Shown piece after piece: positions 16,554 to 24,780 of a stretch of DNA of 64,000 nucleotides; position 1 is the first letter of the stretch; every line of letters begins with the position of its first letter. Source of the DNA: SIG603 sp963621245 (GTDB taxonomy: Bacteria; Bacillota; Clostridia; Oscillospirales; Acutalibacteraceae); contig CAVFCW010000009.1 of the NCBI GenBank assembly GCA_963621245.1, forward strand, positions 13,319-77,318, given 5' to 3'. A program made the position numbers and the translations under genes. Under the pieces are notes generated by a model that did no database searches, had not been told where the DNA came from, and saw only the letters and a program-made list of their open reading frames with translations.

Positions 16554-16577
16554 ATCAGCAATATGATTATACATTCA

Positions 16578-17612
16578 TCAGAGATTTTCTGCAATATCGT
16601 AAATGAGTTTCTCTGTCTTTTCCCAGCCGAGGCACGGGTCGGTTATCGACTTGCCGTAAACTCCGCCGCCAACAGGCTGATTTCCGTCCTCGATGTAAGA
16701 CTCAATCATAAGACCCTTGATATACTTGAACTCCTCGTGAAGATTTCTGTTGTGAAGCACTTCATTTGCAATTCTTATCTGTGCGAGATAGTCCTTGCCA
16801 GAATTCGAGTGGTTGCAGTCGACAATTACAGCCATGTTCTCAAGCTTCTTCTCGCAGTACATCTTGTAAAGAATAGAAAGATCCTCATAGTGATAATTTG
16901 CCTGATTCTGACCATGCTTATTTACGGAACCGCGTAAAATTGCGTGTGCAAGCGGATTTCCCGGTGTGCTGACTTCATATCCTCTGTACTCGAAAGAATG
17001 AGGATGCTGAGCCGCCATAATGGAATTGAGCATAACGGAGAAGTCGCCCGAAGTCGGGTTTTTCATACCTGCGGGAATTCCGAATCCCGAAGCCGTAAGG
17101 CGGTGCTGCTGGTTTTCGACACTTCTCGCACCTATTGCAACATAGCCGAGAAGATCGCCGAGATATGAATAATTCTCGGGGTAAAGCATTTCGTCTGCGC
17201 ATACAAAGCCTGTCTGTTCTATTGCCTTTGTGTGAAGATCTCTTATTGCGAGAATACCGTCAGCCATATTTGCTTTCTGATTTGCGTCAGGCTGGTGGAG
17301 CATGCCCTTGTAACCGTCGCCTGTGGTTCTCGGCTTGTTGGTGTAAATTCTCGGAATGATTATAATTTTATCCTTAACCTTTTCCTGAACGGGCACAAGC
17401 CTCGAGATATAGTCGAGAACAGCGTCCTCACGGTCTGCCGAGCACGGGCCGATGATAAGCAAAAACTTATCGAGCTCGCCTGTGAAAACCTTTGCTATCT
17501 CGTCATCAAGTCTGTTTTTGGTATCCTTTACCTTTTGTGATACGGGGAACATCTCCAGAAGCTCCTCGGGTGTGGGGAGCTTGCGAAGCTTTGTGAATTG
17601 CATCTGTGACAT
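16578..17612 (-). CDS. aroF: 3-deoxy-7-phosphoheptulonate (DAHP) synthase, type I
   Basis: 344 aa cytoplasmic enzyme condensing phosphoenolpyruvate and erythrose 4-phosphate, the first step of the shikimate pathway. Family motifs: LLIIGPCSADREDAVLDY (about 50), PRIYTNKPRTTGDGYKG (about 85-101), GARSVENQQHR (about 162), GMKNPTSGD (about 180), VDCNHSNSGKD (about 263) and ESYIEDGNQP (about 305). Length equals E. coli AroF/G/H, which are feedback-controlled by aromatic amino acids; which one controls this enzyme cannot be said. GAGAGG precedes the ATG at a rather long spacing. Monocistronic or read through into the barnase cluster. Confidence 0.95.
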   Translation of the reverse strand: MSQMQFTKLRKLPTPEELLEMFPVSQKVKDTKNRLDDEIAKVFTGELDKFLLIIGPCSADREDAVLDYISRLVPVQEKVKDKIIIIPRIYTNKPRTTGDGYKGMLHQPDANQKANMADGILAIRDLHTKAIEQTGFVCADEMLYPENYSYLGDLLGYVAIGARSVENQQHRLTASGFGIPAGMKNPTSGDFSVMLNSIMAAQHPHSFEYRGYEVSTPGNPLAHAILRGSVNKHGQNQANYHYEDLSILYKMYCEKKLENMAVIVDCNHSNSGKDYLAQIRIANEVLHNRNLHEEFKYIKGLMIESYIEDGNQPVGGGVYGKSITDPCLGWEKTEKLIYDIAENL

Positions 17613-17782
17613 AAAAATAAGCCTCTCAATATTCTTAAATTTCTTTGATTTTTACCTTGCAAATATTTTAACAATGTTCCCGGTTATACTAACACATATG
17701 CAAAAAAATATCAAGAAAGTTTCGTGCTTTAAACCGCTAAAATTGATACATTAAAGGTATCAGTTGGATAGCAAGAAAATAT

Positions 17783-17809
17783 CAAAGCGGAGAAAACTCC
17801 TCCGCTTTG
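17783..17809 (-). terminator. Terminator of metY
   Basis: Perfect 10-bp stem CAAAGCGGAG / CTCCGCTTTG with a seven-base loop, 11 bases after the metY stop, followed on the minus strand by ATATTTTC. Confidence 0.8.
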
Positions 17810-17819
17810 AAAAAATAAT

Positions 17820-19100
17820 TTATTCACTTACCTTATCGAGTGCCTGAGCAATATCTGCAATCAAGTCCTCTTTATCTTCAATTCCGAGAGAAATTCTGAT
17901 AAGCTCTGCGGGAACGCCGGCCTCTTTGAGCTGTTCGTCATTCATCTGACGGTGAGTTGAAGTAGCGGGATTCAAGCAGCAAGTTCTTGCGTCGGCTACA
18001 TGAGTTTCGATTGCGCCGAGTTTAAGTTCTCTCATAAAGGTTGAAGCAGCCTCCCTGCCGCCCTTAAGTCCGAACGAAACAACGCCGCAGCCGCCCTTCG
18101 GCATATATTTTTGAGCAAGCTCATAATATTTGTCGCTCTTGAGACCACTGTAATTTACATATGCGACCTTCGGGTGATTATAGAGGAACTCAGCCACTGC
18201 CTGTGCATTCTCAACGTGACGAGCCATTCTGACATGAAGGCTCTCAAGGCCGAGGTTGAGTATAAATGCGTTTTGCGGAGAAGGAATTGAGCCCAAATCT
18301 CTCATAAGCTGGCTTGTTGCCTTTGTGATGAAAGCCGCCTTGCCGAATTTCTCGGCATATGTGATTCCATGGTAGCTCTCGTCAGGAGTGCAAAGTCCCG
18401 GGTATTTCTCGGCATGAGCCATCCAGTCGAAGTTACCGCTGTCCACAATAGCACCGCCGACCTGTGCGCCGTGTCCGTCCATATATTTTGTTGTGGAATG
18501 AGTTACAATGTCTGCTCCCCACTCAAACGGACGGCAGTTGACCGGTGTCGGGAAGGTATTGTCCACAATAAGCGGAACGCCGTGAGCGTGAGCCGCCTTA
18601 GCAAACTTCTCGATGTCGAGTACTGTTAAAGCCGGATTTGCGATAGTTTCGCCGAAAACAGCCTTGGTGTTGGGCTTGAAAGCAGTATTAAGCTCCTCCT
18701 CGGTGCAGTCGGGAGAAACAAACGTTGCGCTTATTCCCATCTTAGCCATAGTAACGCTGATGAGGTTAAAGGTTCCGCCGTAAATCGAGCTTGAAGAAAC
18801 AATGTGATCTCCGCACTCGCAGATATTGAAGAGTGCATAGAAGTTTGCCGCCTGACCAGATGAAGTCAGCATTGCTGCGGCGCCGCCCTCCATCTCACAT
18901 ATTTTAGCGGCAACGAGATCGTTTGTGGGATTCTGAAGTCTTGTGTAGAAGTATCCGCTTGCCTCGAGGTCAAAGAGTTTTCCCATGTCCTCGCTGGTCG
19001 CATACTTAAATGTTGTGGACTGATAAATAGGTATCTGTCTCGGTTCGCCGTTTCCGGGGGTGTAGCCGCCCTGAACGCATTTTGTTCCGATTCCGCTCAT
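17820..19100 (-). CDS. metY: O-acetylhomoserine sulfhydrylase (PLP-dependent)
   Basis: 426 aa, cystathionine gamma-synthase-type fold of the Cys/Met metabolism PLP family. The PLP lysine lies in HSTTKYMDGHG (about K205); GYFYTRLQNPT and AMLTSSGQAA are the PLP-phosphate and substrate motifs, and the length and PAxxTHRQM C-terminal block place it in the MetY subgroup (O-acetylhomoserine plus sulfide to homocysteine). The frame gives ATGs at 19106 and 19100; GAGG sits two bases before the first and eight before the second, so 19100 is chosen. It has its own promoter at 19142-19170. Confidence 0.92.
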   Translation of the reverse strand: MSGIGTKCVQGGYTPGNGEPRQIPIYQSTTFKYATSEDMGKLFDLEASGYFYTRLQNPTNDLVAAKICEMEGGAAAMLTSSGQAANFYALFNICECGDHIVSSSSIYGGTFNLISVTMAKMGISATFVSPDCTEEELNTAFKPNTKAVFGETIANPALTVLDIEKFAKAAHAHGVPLIVDNTFPTPVNCRPFEWGADIVTHSTTKYMDGHGAQVGGAIVDSGNFDWMAHAEKYPGLCTPDESYHGITYAEKFGKAAFITKATSQLMRDLGSIPSPQNAFILNLGLESLHVRMARHVENAQAVAEFLYNHPKVAYVNYSGLKSDKYYELAQKYMPKGGCGVVSFGLKGGREAASTFMRELKLGAIETHVADARTCCLNPATSTHRQMNDEQLKEAGVPAELIRISLGIEDKEDLIADIAQALDKVSE

Positions 19101-19141
19101 ATACATTACCTCGCTTTTTCTTGATAAATAAGTTAAGCAGA

Positions 19142-19170
19142 GAATAACACCAAAGCACTCAGTTTGTCAA
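19142..19170 (-). promoter_or_regulatory. Promoter of metY
   Basis: Minus strand TTGACA, 17-base spacer, TTATTC. It lies about 40 bases upstream of the metY start. No SAM riboswitch or other leader would fit in the short transcript start. Confidence 0.6.
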
Positions 19171-19253
19171 TATTATGAGAATTCCGATATATTTAGTCAA
19201 GATTAAATAAAAAAGCCCGTTTTATGCGATTTTTTAAGCCACACAAAGAAAAG

Positions 19254-19279
19254 AGGCTTTCCGAAAAAACGGAAAGCCT
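19254..19279 (-). terminator. Terminator of glyS
   Basis: Perfect 10-bp stem AGGCTTTCCG / CGGAAAGCCT with a loop of six T on the minus strand, then CTTTTCTTTG; 22 bases after the glyS stop. Confidence 0.85.
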
Positions 19280-19301
19280 TTCAATCAATATCATTTTCTT
19301 A

Positions 19302-20720
19302 TCAGAAATCGACTCTTGCTCTTAACCACTCGGTGAGCTCGCTTACGGGAACTCTTACCTGCTCCATAGAATCTCTCTCACGGATAGTTACGCAGTTGTC
19401 AGCCTCGTTCTTGTCGTCACCGACTGTCTGGAAATCAACAGTAATGCAGTACGGTGTGCCGATCTCGTCCTGACGGCGGTATCTCTTACCGATAGAACCT
19501 GCCTCGTCATAGTCGATCATAAAGTTCTTGGAAAGCTCGGCATAAATCTCCTGTGCCTTGCCGCCAAGCTTCTTGGAAAGCGGAAGAACTGCAGCCTTGA
19601 ACGGTGCGAGGAACGGATGAAGATGAAGAACTGTTCTCACGTCCTCCTTGCCCTTTGAATCGGTGAGGTGCTCCTCATCGTAAGCGTCGCAAAGGAAAGC
19701 AAGCGCAACTCTGTCGCAACCGAGAGACGGCTCGATGCAGTAAGGAATGTAGTGCTCGCCTGTCTCGGCGTCAAAATACTCAAGGCTCTTGCCCGAAGCC
19801 TCCTGGTGACGACCGAGGTCATAGTTTGTTCTGTCAGCAATACCCCAGAGCTCGCCCCAATCTGTGAACGGGAAGCGGTACTCGATGTCGGTTGTTGCCT
19901 TTGAATAGAAAGCAAGCTCAGCCGGCTCGTGATCGCGGAAACGAAGGTTGTCTCTGTTGAGGCCAAGGCTTGTGAGGAAGTTCATGCAGAACTCTTTCCA
20001 GTAAGCAAACCACTCGAGGTCTGTGTCAGGCTTGCAGAAAAACTCGCACTCCATCTGCTCGAACTCTCTTGTTCTGAAAGTGAAGTTACCGGGAGTAATC
20101 TCGTTTCTGAATGCCTTACCAACCTGGCAGATACCGAAAGGAAGTTTCTTTCTTGTTGTTCTCTGAACATTTGCGAAGTTGACGAAAATTCCCTGTGCGG
20201 TCTCGGGACGAAGGTAAACAGTTGAAGAAGAATCCTCTGTTACGCCGATAGCCGTCTTGAACATAAGGTTGAATTTTCTGATTGGTGTGAAGTTGTGCTT
20301 GCCGCAAACGGGGCAGACAACATCCTCATGCTCCTGAATGAAAGCGTCCATCTCGTCAAAAGACATAGCGTCGGTATTTACCTCGGGGTGAATATCACCG
20401 ATGAGCTTGTCGGCTCTGTGTCTTGCCTTACAGCTCTTGCAGTCAAGAAGCGGGTCGGAGAAAGAGCTTACGTGACCTGTTGTGACCCAAGTCTGGGGGT
20501 TCATGAGAATAGCTGCGTCAAGACCTACATTGTAGGGGGACTCCTGAACGAATTTCTTCATCCAAGCCTTCTTGACGTTATTTTTGAACTCGACACCCAA
20601 AGGGCCGTAGTCCCATGAGTTTGCAAGACCGCCGTAGATCTCGCTGCCTGCATAGACATAACCTCTTGTTTTGCAGAGGTTTACTATCATGTCGAGTGTT
20701 TTTTCTTCGGGTTTCATCAT
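19302..20720 (-). CDS. glyS: Glycine--tRNA ligase, single-chain (homodimeric) type
   Basis: 472 aa class II aminoacyl-tRNA synthetase charging tRNA-Gly. The N-terminal LCKTRGYVYAGSEIYGGLANSWDYGPLG and the insert with CxxC pairs (LDCKSCKARHRADK; VVCPVCGKH) are features of the eukaryote-like alpha2 GlyRS; class II motifs 2 and 3 are seen at FRNEITP...FRTREFEQMECEFF and EPSLGCDRVALAFL. The C-terminal anticodon-binding domain covers about 360-472. It is not the alpha2beta2 GlyQ/GlyS type. No T-box is visible in front; the small membrane protein gene at 20816 lies 95 bases upstream on the same strand. Confidence 0.96.
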   Translation of the reverse strand: MMKPEEKTLDMIVNLCKTRGYVYAGSEIYGGLANSWDYGPLGVEFKNNVKKAWMKKFVQESPYNVGLDAAILMNPQTWVTTGHVSSFSDPLLDCKSCKARHRADKLIGDIHPEVNTDAMSFDEMDAFIQEHEDVVCPVCGKHNFTPIRKFNLMFKTAIGVTEDSSSTVYLRPETAQGIFVNFANVQRTTRKKLPFGICQVGKAFRNEITPGNFTFRTREFEQMECEFFCKPDTDLEWFAYWKEFCMNFLTSLGLNRDNLRFRDHEPAELAFYSKATTDIEYRFPFTDWGELWGIADRTNYDLGRHQEASGKSLEYFDAETGEHYIPYCIEPSLGCDRVALAFLCDAYDEEHLTDSKGKEDVRTVLHLHPFLAPFKAAVLPLSKKLGGKAQEIYAELSKNFMIDYDEAGSIGKRYRRQDEIGTPYCITVDFQTVGDDKNEADNCVTIRERDSMEQVRVPVSELTEWLRARVDF

Positions 20721-20815
20721 AATTTAATATTCCTTTCTATTTGGCACCGCCGGCTGCGGCACGATATTTGGGTGAATATCAGTTTATCACAACGTTTGCA
20801 AAATTACAACTAAAA

Positions 20816-21025
20816 TTACCGATTGTCTCCGCCGTCACCGTTCATTATGGATTTTACAGCGTCAATAAACCATCTTGCGGTGAAAACAATTATTATCACA
20901 CAACCGACAACGCACTCGGCAGTTGTTATTTTACCCATTACCCTAAAAACGATTATTGCAATAAGCACAATTGCCTCCACTAAAATCGTTGCAATAGAAT
21001 ATTTCGGCTTTCTTTCTTCGTCCAT
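20816..21025 (-). CDS. Small membrane protein of unknown function
   Basis: 69 aa with two hydrophobic segments (IATILVEAIVLIAIIVFRVMG and TAECVVGCVIIIVFTARWFID), a charged N-terminus and a Gly/Asp-rich tail. AAGGAGAAGATT before the ATG is a strong ribosome binding site, which supports a real gene despite its size. It is in the same direction as glyS and may be on the same transcript. No family is recognised. Confidence 0.65.
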   Translation of the reverse strand: MDEERKPKYSIATILVEAIVLIAIIVFRVMGKITTAECVVGCVIIIVFTARWFIDAVKSIMNGDGGDNR

Positions 21026-21105
21026 AATCTTCTCCTTTCAAAATTCTGTTTATAACTTTTTTTATAATTGTAACACATAAAAATGAATAAATAAACGAAA
21101 ACGCA

Positions 21106-21241
21106 AAAAGAAAAGGGCTGCGATAAACGCAACCCACTGTATGCTGTTATATGGAAGCCGAAAGGAGAACAAAGAAAAAACAAAAACAACAAAAAATTAT
21201 CAGAAAGGAATCTTTCAGCTTCCACCTTGTGATCAAAAATC
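21106..21241 (-). ncRNA. Candidate small RNA (or leader) with promoter and intrinsic terminator
   Basis: On the minus strand a promoter (21248-21277) is followed after about 105 bases by a terminator: stem GGGTTGCG / CGCAGCCC (21115-21135, one G-U) and TTTTCTTTTT. Between them is a 12-bp hairpin, GGAAGCTGAAAG / CTTTCGGCTTCC (21153-21164 with 21212-21223, one G-U), whose 47-base loop is almost all U and C and ends in CTCC directly before the stem's TTTC, an anti-Shine-Dalgarno-like stretch. No good open frame is inside. It could be a trans-acting small RNA or an attenuated leader of the 69-aa gene and glyS; it does not match T-box, 6S or SRP RNA features that I can recognise. Confidence 0.5.
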
Positions 21242-21247
21242 GTTATA

Positions 21248-21277
21248 ATACTATCACACGATAGGGCTTTGTGTCAA
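21248..21277 (-). promoter_or_regulatory. Promoter of the candidate small RNA
   Basis: Minus strand TTGACA, 18-base spacer, TAGTAT with an upstream TG (extended -10). The spacer contains the inverted repeat CTATC-GTGT-GATAG, a possible operator. It is divergent from the pyrB promoter, 44 bases away. Confidence 0.55.
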
Positions 21278-21321
21278 CAAAAAAAGCCAAAATAAAGCTA
21301 AGTTTATTTACTTCGTAATTA

Positions 21322-21350
21322 TTGACCTTTATAACCCCATTTGATATAAT
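21322..21350 (+). promoter_or_regulatory. Promoter of pyrBI
   Basis: TTGACC, 17-base spacer, perfect TATAAT with TG one base before it. The start would be near 21357, leaving a leader of only about 47 bases, too short for PyrR-type attenuation. Confidence 0.75.
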
Positions 21351-21403
21351 TCACAATTGAAAATAAGTCAGAAACACAAACGGTTATTAAAAGGAGGACA
21401 AAA

Positions 21404-22324
21404 ATGCCGCGTCATCTTTTAAATCCTATGGATTTCTCAGTCGAAGAAATTTACAAGCTGATTGATTTAGCTTCAGACATCGAGAAAAATCCCGATAAGT
21501 ACGCTCACGCATGCGACAGAAAAATATTAGCTACGTTATTTTATGAACCAAGCACAAGAACCCGCCTCAGCTTTGAAGCTGCTATGTATCGTTTAGGCGG
21601 GCATGTACTTGGTTTTTCTTCTGCCGCCTCGAGCTCGGCAACTAAGGGCGAAACTGTATCCGATACTCTCAGAATGGTTTCTTGCTATGCCGACATCTGC
21701 GCCATGCGCCACCCCAAGGAGGGCGCCGCTTTCGTAGCTTCTCAGAAAGCGGGAATTCCCGTTATCAACGCGGGCGACGGCGGTCATCAGCACCCGACTC
21801 AGACCCTCACGGATCTTCTCACAATTCACTCGCTCAAGGGTAAATTTGAGGGCTTGACGGTAGGACTTTGCGGAGATTTGAAATTTGGCAGAACCGTACA
21901 TTCACTTATCAATGCACTTTCAAGATACGAGGGCGTAAAATTTGTTCTCATCTCCCCGCCCGAGCTCAAAGTTCCCGAGTACATCACCGATATGCTTGAC
22001 TCCAAGGGCTACGAGTATAAAGAGGTTATCTCGCTTGACGAGGCTATCCCCAATCTTGACATACTCTATATGACGAGAGTTCAGAAAGAAAGATTCTTCA
22101 ACGAGGAAGATTACCTTCGTATGAAAGATTTCTACATTCTCAACAAAGAGAAAATGGCTCTCGCAAAAGACGACATGCTTGTTCTTCATCCGCTTCCGAG
22201 AGTCAACGAAATCGCACTCGAGGTAGACGATGACCCAAGAGCCGCTTACTTCAAGCAGGCACAGTACGGCATGTACGTTCGAATGGCAATTATTTTAACA
22301 TTACTTGGAATCGAGGTAGAGTGA
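21404..22324 (+). CDS. pyrB: Aspartate carbamoyltransferase catalytic subunit
   Basis: 306 aa. Joins carbamoyl phosphate and aspartate in pyrimidine synthesis. The carbamoyl-phosphate loop STRTR is at 50-54, HPTQTLTDLLTI and LHPLPRVNEIA are the other ATCase blocks. AAAGGAGGACAAAA precedes the ATG. Followed one base after its stop by pyrI, so the enzyme should be the allosteric, E. coli-like holoenzyme. Confidence 0.97.
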   Translation: MPRHLLNPMDFSVEEIYKLIDLASDIEKNPDKYAHACDRKILATLFYEPSTRTRLSFEAAMYRLGGHVLGFSSAASSSATKGETVSDTLRMVSCYADICAMRHPKEGAAFVASQKAGIPVINAGDGGHQHPTQTLTDLLTIHSLKGKFEGLTVGLCGDLKFGRTVHSLINALSRYEGVKFVLISPPELKVPEYITDMLDSKGYEYKEVISLDEAIPNLDILYMTRVQKERFFNEEDYLRMKDFYILNKEKMALAKDDMLVLHPLPRVNEIALEVDDDPRAAYFKQAQYGMYVRMAIILTLLGIEVE

Positions 22325-22325
22325 T

Positions 22326-22751
22326 ATGCTTAACATCAGCGGACTTGACAACGGAGTAGTTCTTGACCACATTCCTGCAGGCAAAAGCATGGAGCTTTAT
22401 AATTACCTCGAGCTCGGTAAGCTCGATACGCAGGTTGCCATAATCAAAAACGCCGACTCCCACAAAATGGGCAAAAAGGACATAATCAAAATTTCAGGCT
22501 CAATCGACGATATAGATCTCGACGTTGTCGGCTTTGTAAGCCAGAGAATTTCCGTCGTCATCATCAAAGACGGAAAAGTTGTCGAGAAAAGAGCGATTCA
22601 TCATCCGAAAAAGCTCACAAACGTCATCAAATGCAAAAATCCGCGCTGCATTACATCCGTGGAGACAGAGCTTCCGAACATCTTCCTTCTCAGCGAAACA
22701 GGTTCAAAAACTTACCGCTGCATCTATTGCGAGGAAAAATATTCAAGATAA
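22326..22751 (+). CDS. pyrI: Aspartate carbamoyltransferase regulatory subunit
   Basis: 141 aa. N-terminal nucleotide-binding domain (GLDNGVVLDHIPAGKSMELYNYL) and C-terminal zinc domain with CKNPRC and CIYC (four Cys ligands near residues 101-135). It transmits CTP/ATP control to PyrB. GAGG lies within the end of pyrB. The pair is ended by the hairpin at 22765. Confidence 0.96.
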   Translation: MLNISGLDNGVVLDHIPAGKSMELYNYLELGKLDTQVAIIKNADSHKMGKKDIIKISGSIDDIDLDVVGFVSQRISVVIIKDGKVVEKRAIHHPKKLTNVIKCKNPRCITSVETELPNIFLLSETGSKTYRCIYCEEKYSR

Positions 22752-22764
22752 CCGTAACAAAGCT

Positions 22765-22795
22765 AAAAGGAGCAAGCTTGCCGCTTGCTCCTTTT
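22765..22795 (+). terminator. Terminator of pyrBI (probably bidirectional)
   Basis: Perfect 12-bp stem AAAAGGAGCAAG / CTTGCTCCTTTT with a seven-base loop, then TATTTT. It lies between the converging pyrI and the nnr gene and can serve both strands. Confidence 0.9.
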
Positions 22796-22800
22796 TATTT

Positions 22801-24342
22801 TTATTCAAGTTCTTTGTAAACTTTGGGCAGATATTCGATAAAATCAGTTGGCAGACAAGCCGTTTGACCGAGTTCTTTCGCCGCAAGATCGCCCGCTCTT
22901 CCATGAACATACGCTCCGAGCACAGCGGCTTTGTCGGGCGAAATTCCCACGGCAGCCAACGCACCTATTATTCCCGAGAGAACATCTCCGCTGCCGCCCT
23001 TTGCCATGCCCGCATTTCCGCTTGTGTTAATATGAGTGACTGTTTTTTCAGCGTCATCGTTATTTGGAGAGCAAATAACCGTTCCCGAACCTTTAAGCAG
23101 AGTTATCACACCGTACTTTTTTGAAAATTCTCTTGCCGTCTCAATGCGGTGCGCCTGTATCTCACCTATTTTCTTGCCCGTAAGGCGAGACATCTCACCT
23201 GGATGCGGCGTGACGATAATAGGATAATTTCTGTTTTCAAGCAGTCCCATGTGTAGAGAAATATAATTTAATGCGTCGGCATCCAAAACTATCGGACACA
23301 CGCAGTTTTCCAGTATAAGCGGAACATATTTTTCGGCAAGCTCACCGAGACCGCAGCCCATAACAACTGCCGTAGCATTTGAGAGAGCATTCGTTAACTT
23401 TTCGAACGATTTCTTTTTTGTCTCTAAGTTTTCAAAATCAAGCACCGTGAAAATCGGCTCCGAAAGCTGAACCGCAATGAGCGGATAAATATCCTTTGTC
23501 ACAACGATATTCACAAGTCCTACTCCGCTTCTGAGAGCTCCTTTGGCGCACATAACGCACGCACCTATCATTCCCATACTGCCGCAGATTATCACAAGTC
23601 TGCCGTACGTTCCTTTGTTGCTGTCAGCTTTTCTCTCAATCATTAGTTTTTTTGCGTTAGAGGGAGAAAGACATCCAAAGTCGGTTTCACAGTTTTTAAT
23701 ATCGTCTTTGTCAATTCCGACGTTTGCCAAACTAATCTTGCCGCAAAAGCTCTTTCCAGGTTCCGAGACAAATGCCGGCTTAATCGCCGAAAACGTGACG
23801 GTCAAATCCGCCTTGACAGCCTCACCCAGAACCTCACCGCTGTCACAGCAAACGCCAGATGGAATATCGATTGATATTATATCGGCTTTTGAATTGTTAA
23901 CATTTTCGATTACTTCAGTGAGATCTCCTCTCACCGCTCCCTTAAATCCGAAACCGAAAATTCCGTCAATAATTATATCGGCTTCCGAAATGAAAGAAAA
24001 TACAGTTTCTTTGCCGTCCTTTGATAAGTCACAAATAGGTATAGCCGAATAAAGCTCATGAAATGCGTCAAGTGCAAGCTCCGTTGCCGGAGACCCCTGA
24101 ACCAAAATAACCCTCACAAGTGCACCACAGTCAAAAAGCTTGTTTGCACATACATATCCGTCGCCGCCGTTATTTCCTTTACCGCAAAGCACAACCACCT
24201 TTTTGCCTCGCGGAAAATACTCACGAATCACGGTGTCTGCCACGGCATTTCCAGCATTTGCCATCAAACTGCTCATGGAAACGCCCTTTTCGACTGCAAG
24301 CTTTTCAAGAGCCTTGATATTTTCACTTGTATAAATTTTCAT
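22801..24342 (-). CDS. Bifunctional NAD(P)H-hydrate epimerase / dehydratase
   Basis: 513 aa metabolite-repair enzyme for damaged NAD(P)HX. The N-terminal YjeF domain (about 1-215; GKGNNGGDGYVCANKLF, DGIFGFGFKG) is the epimerase, and the C-terminal ribokinase-like domain (about 230-510; GRLVIICGSMGMIGA, VTPHPGEMSRL, MAKGGSGDVLSGIIGA) is the ADP-dependent dehydratase. The open frame reaches 24450, but GGAGG six bases before the ATG at 24342 and family alignment of MKIYTSENIK fix the start. Stand-alone gene convergent with pyrI. Confidence 0.94.
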   Translation of the reverse strand: MKIYTSENIKALEKLAVEKGVSMSSLMANAGNAVADTVIREYFPRGKKVVVLCGKGNNGGDGYVCANKLFDCGALVRVILVQGSPATELALDAFHELYSAIPICDLSKDGKETVFSFISEADIIIDGIFGFGFKGAVRGDLTEVIENVNNSKADIISIDIPSGVCCDSGEVLGEAVKADLTVTFSAIKPAFVSEPGKSFCGKISLANVGIDKDDIKNCETDFGCLSPSNAKKLMIERKADSNKGTYGRLVIICGSMGMIGACVMCAKGALRSGVGLVNIVVTKDIYPLIAVQLSEPIFTVLDFENLETKKKSFEKLTNALSNATAVVMGCGLGELAEKYVPLILENCVCPIVLDADALNYISLHMGLLENRNYPIIVTPHPGEMSRLTGKKIGEIQAHRIETAREFSKKYGVITLLKGSGTVICSPNNDDAEKTVTHINTSGNAGMAKGGSGDVLSGIIGALAAVGISPDKAAVLGAYVHGRAGDLAAKELGQTACLPTDFIEYLPKVYKELE

Positions 24343-24467
24343 ACTCAGCCTCCCAAAATCAAACTCCATATTGGTTACATAATACCATTCAAAAGGCTTA
24401 AAATCAACAAAAGCCAAGTAATCAAAATGTAAAATTAAACATAAAGACAAAAAATTTCAAAAAACAC

Positions 24468-24496
24468 TTGCATTCTCAAGACTAATGTAGTATAAT
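24468..24496 (+). promoter_or_regulatory. Promoter of tRNA-Pro
   Basis: TTGCAT, 17-base spacer, TATAAT; the tRNA 5' end follows 11 bases later. Confidence 0.75.
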
Positions 24497-24507
24497 CAAA
24501 AAGTCAT

Positions 24508-24583
24508 CGGGGTGTAGCGCAGATGGTAGCGCGCTTGAATGGGGTTCAAGAGGCCGTGGGTTCAACTCCCGCCACTCCGACCA
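24508..24583 (+). tRNA. tRNA-Pro (anticodon GGG)
   Basis: Full cloverleaf: acceptor CGGGGTG / CACTCCG, D arm with TAGCGCAGATGGTAGCGC, anticodon stem CTTGA / TCAAG with loop ATGGGGT (anticodon GGG), T arm GTGGGTTCAACTCCC, discriminator A and an encoded CCA (24581-24583). 76 bases in all. Confidence 0.96.
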
Positions 24584-24585
24584 TA

Positions 24586-24632
24586 AAAAAGCACACAAAA
24601 ACGGCTGTTTCAAGCCGTTTTTGTGCTTTTTA
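24586..24632 (+). terminator. Terminator of tRNA-Pro
   Basis: Long hairpin AAAAAGCACA(CA)AAAACGGC / GCCGTTTTTGTGCTTTTT with an eight-base loop, starting two bases after the tRNA; the T-rich arm ends in TTTTTATT. Confidence 0.85.
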
Positions 24633-24696
24633 TTATATCTTGGCAGAAACAAACCCACGCCTTTAGGGTTAGTTTTGACACAAACTCAATAATATA

Positions 24697-24746
24697 AAAG
24701 CAAGGCAAAAACGGGGCACATTGCTGTCCCATTTTTGCCTTGCTTT
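24697..24746 (-). terminator. Terminator of the PAP2 gene (hairpin usable on both strands)
   Basis: AAAGCAAGGCAAAAA and TTTTTGCCTTGCTTT pair over 15 bases, with a further GGG/CCC and a loop. On the minus strand it follows the PAP2 stop by 34 bases and is followed by TATATTATT. Confidence 0.75.
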
Positions 24747-24780
24747 GTCTTATTTTCAGTTTTAACGATTAAACAACCGT

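Noticed and set aside
16578..17612. Aromatic amino-acid attenuator (T-box or trp-type) in front of aroF
   Set aside because: No leader peptide with repeated Trp/Phe/Tyr codons and no T-box motif in 17613-17819.
20741..20760. T-box-like string TGGCACCGCC near glyS
   Set aside because: It lies on the plus strand, opposite to glyS, and no plus-strand gene or specifier stem accompanies it.
21593..21901. Antisense frames inside pyrB (also 21920-22189)
   Set aside because: Entirely inside a certain gene, with no ribosome binding site.
22579..23124. 181-codon plus-strand frame across pyrI, its terminator and nnr
   Set aside because: It crosses two well-defined genes and a strong terminator hairpin, and its product has no family character.
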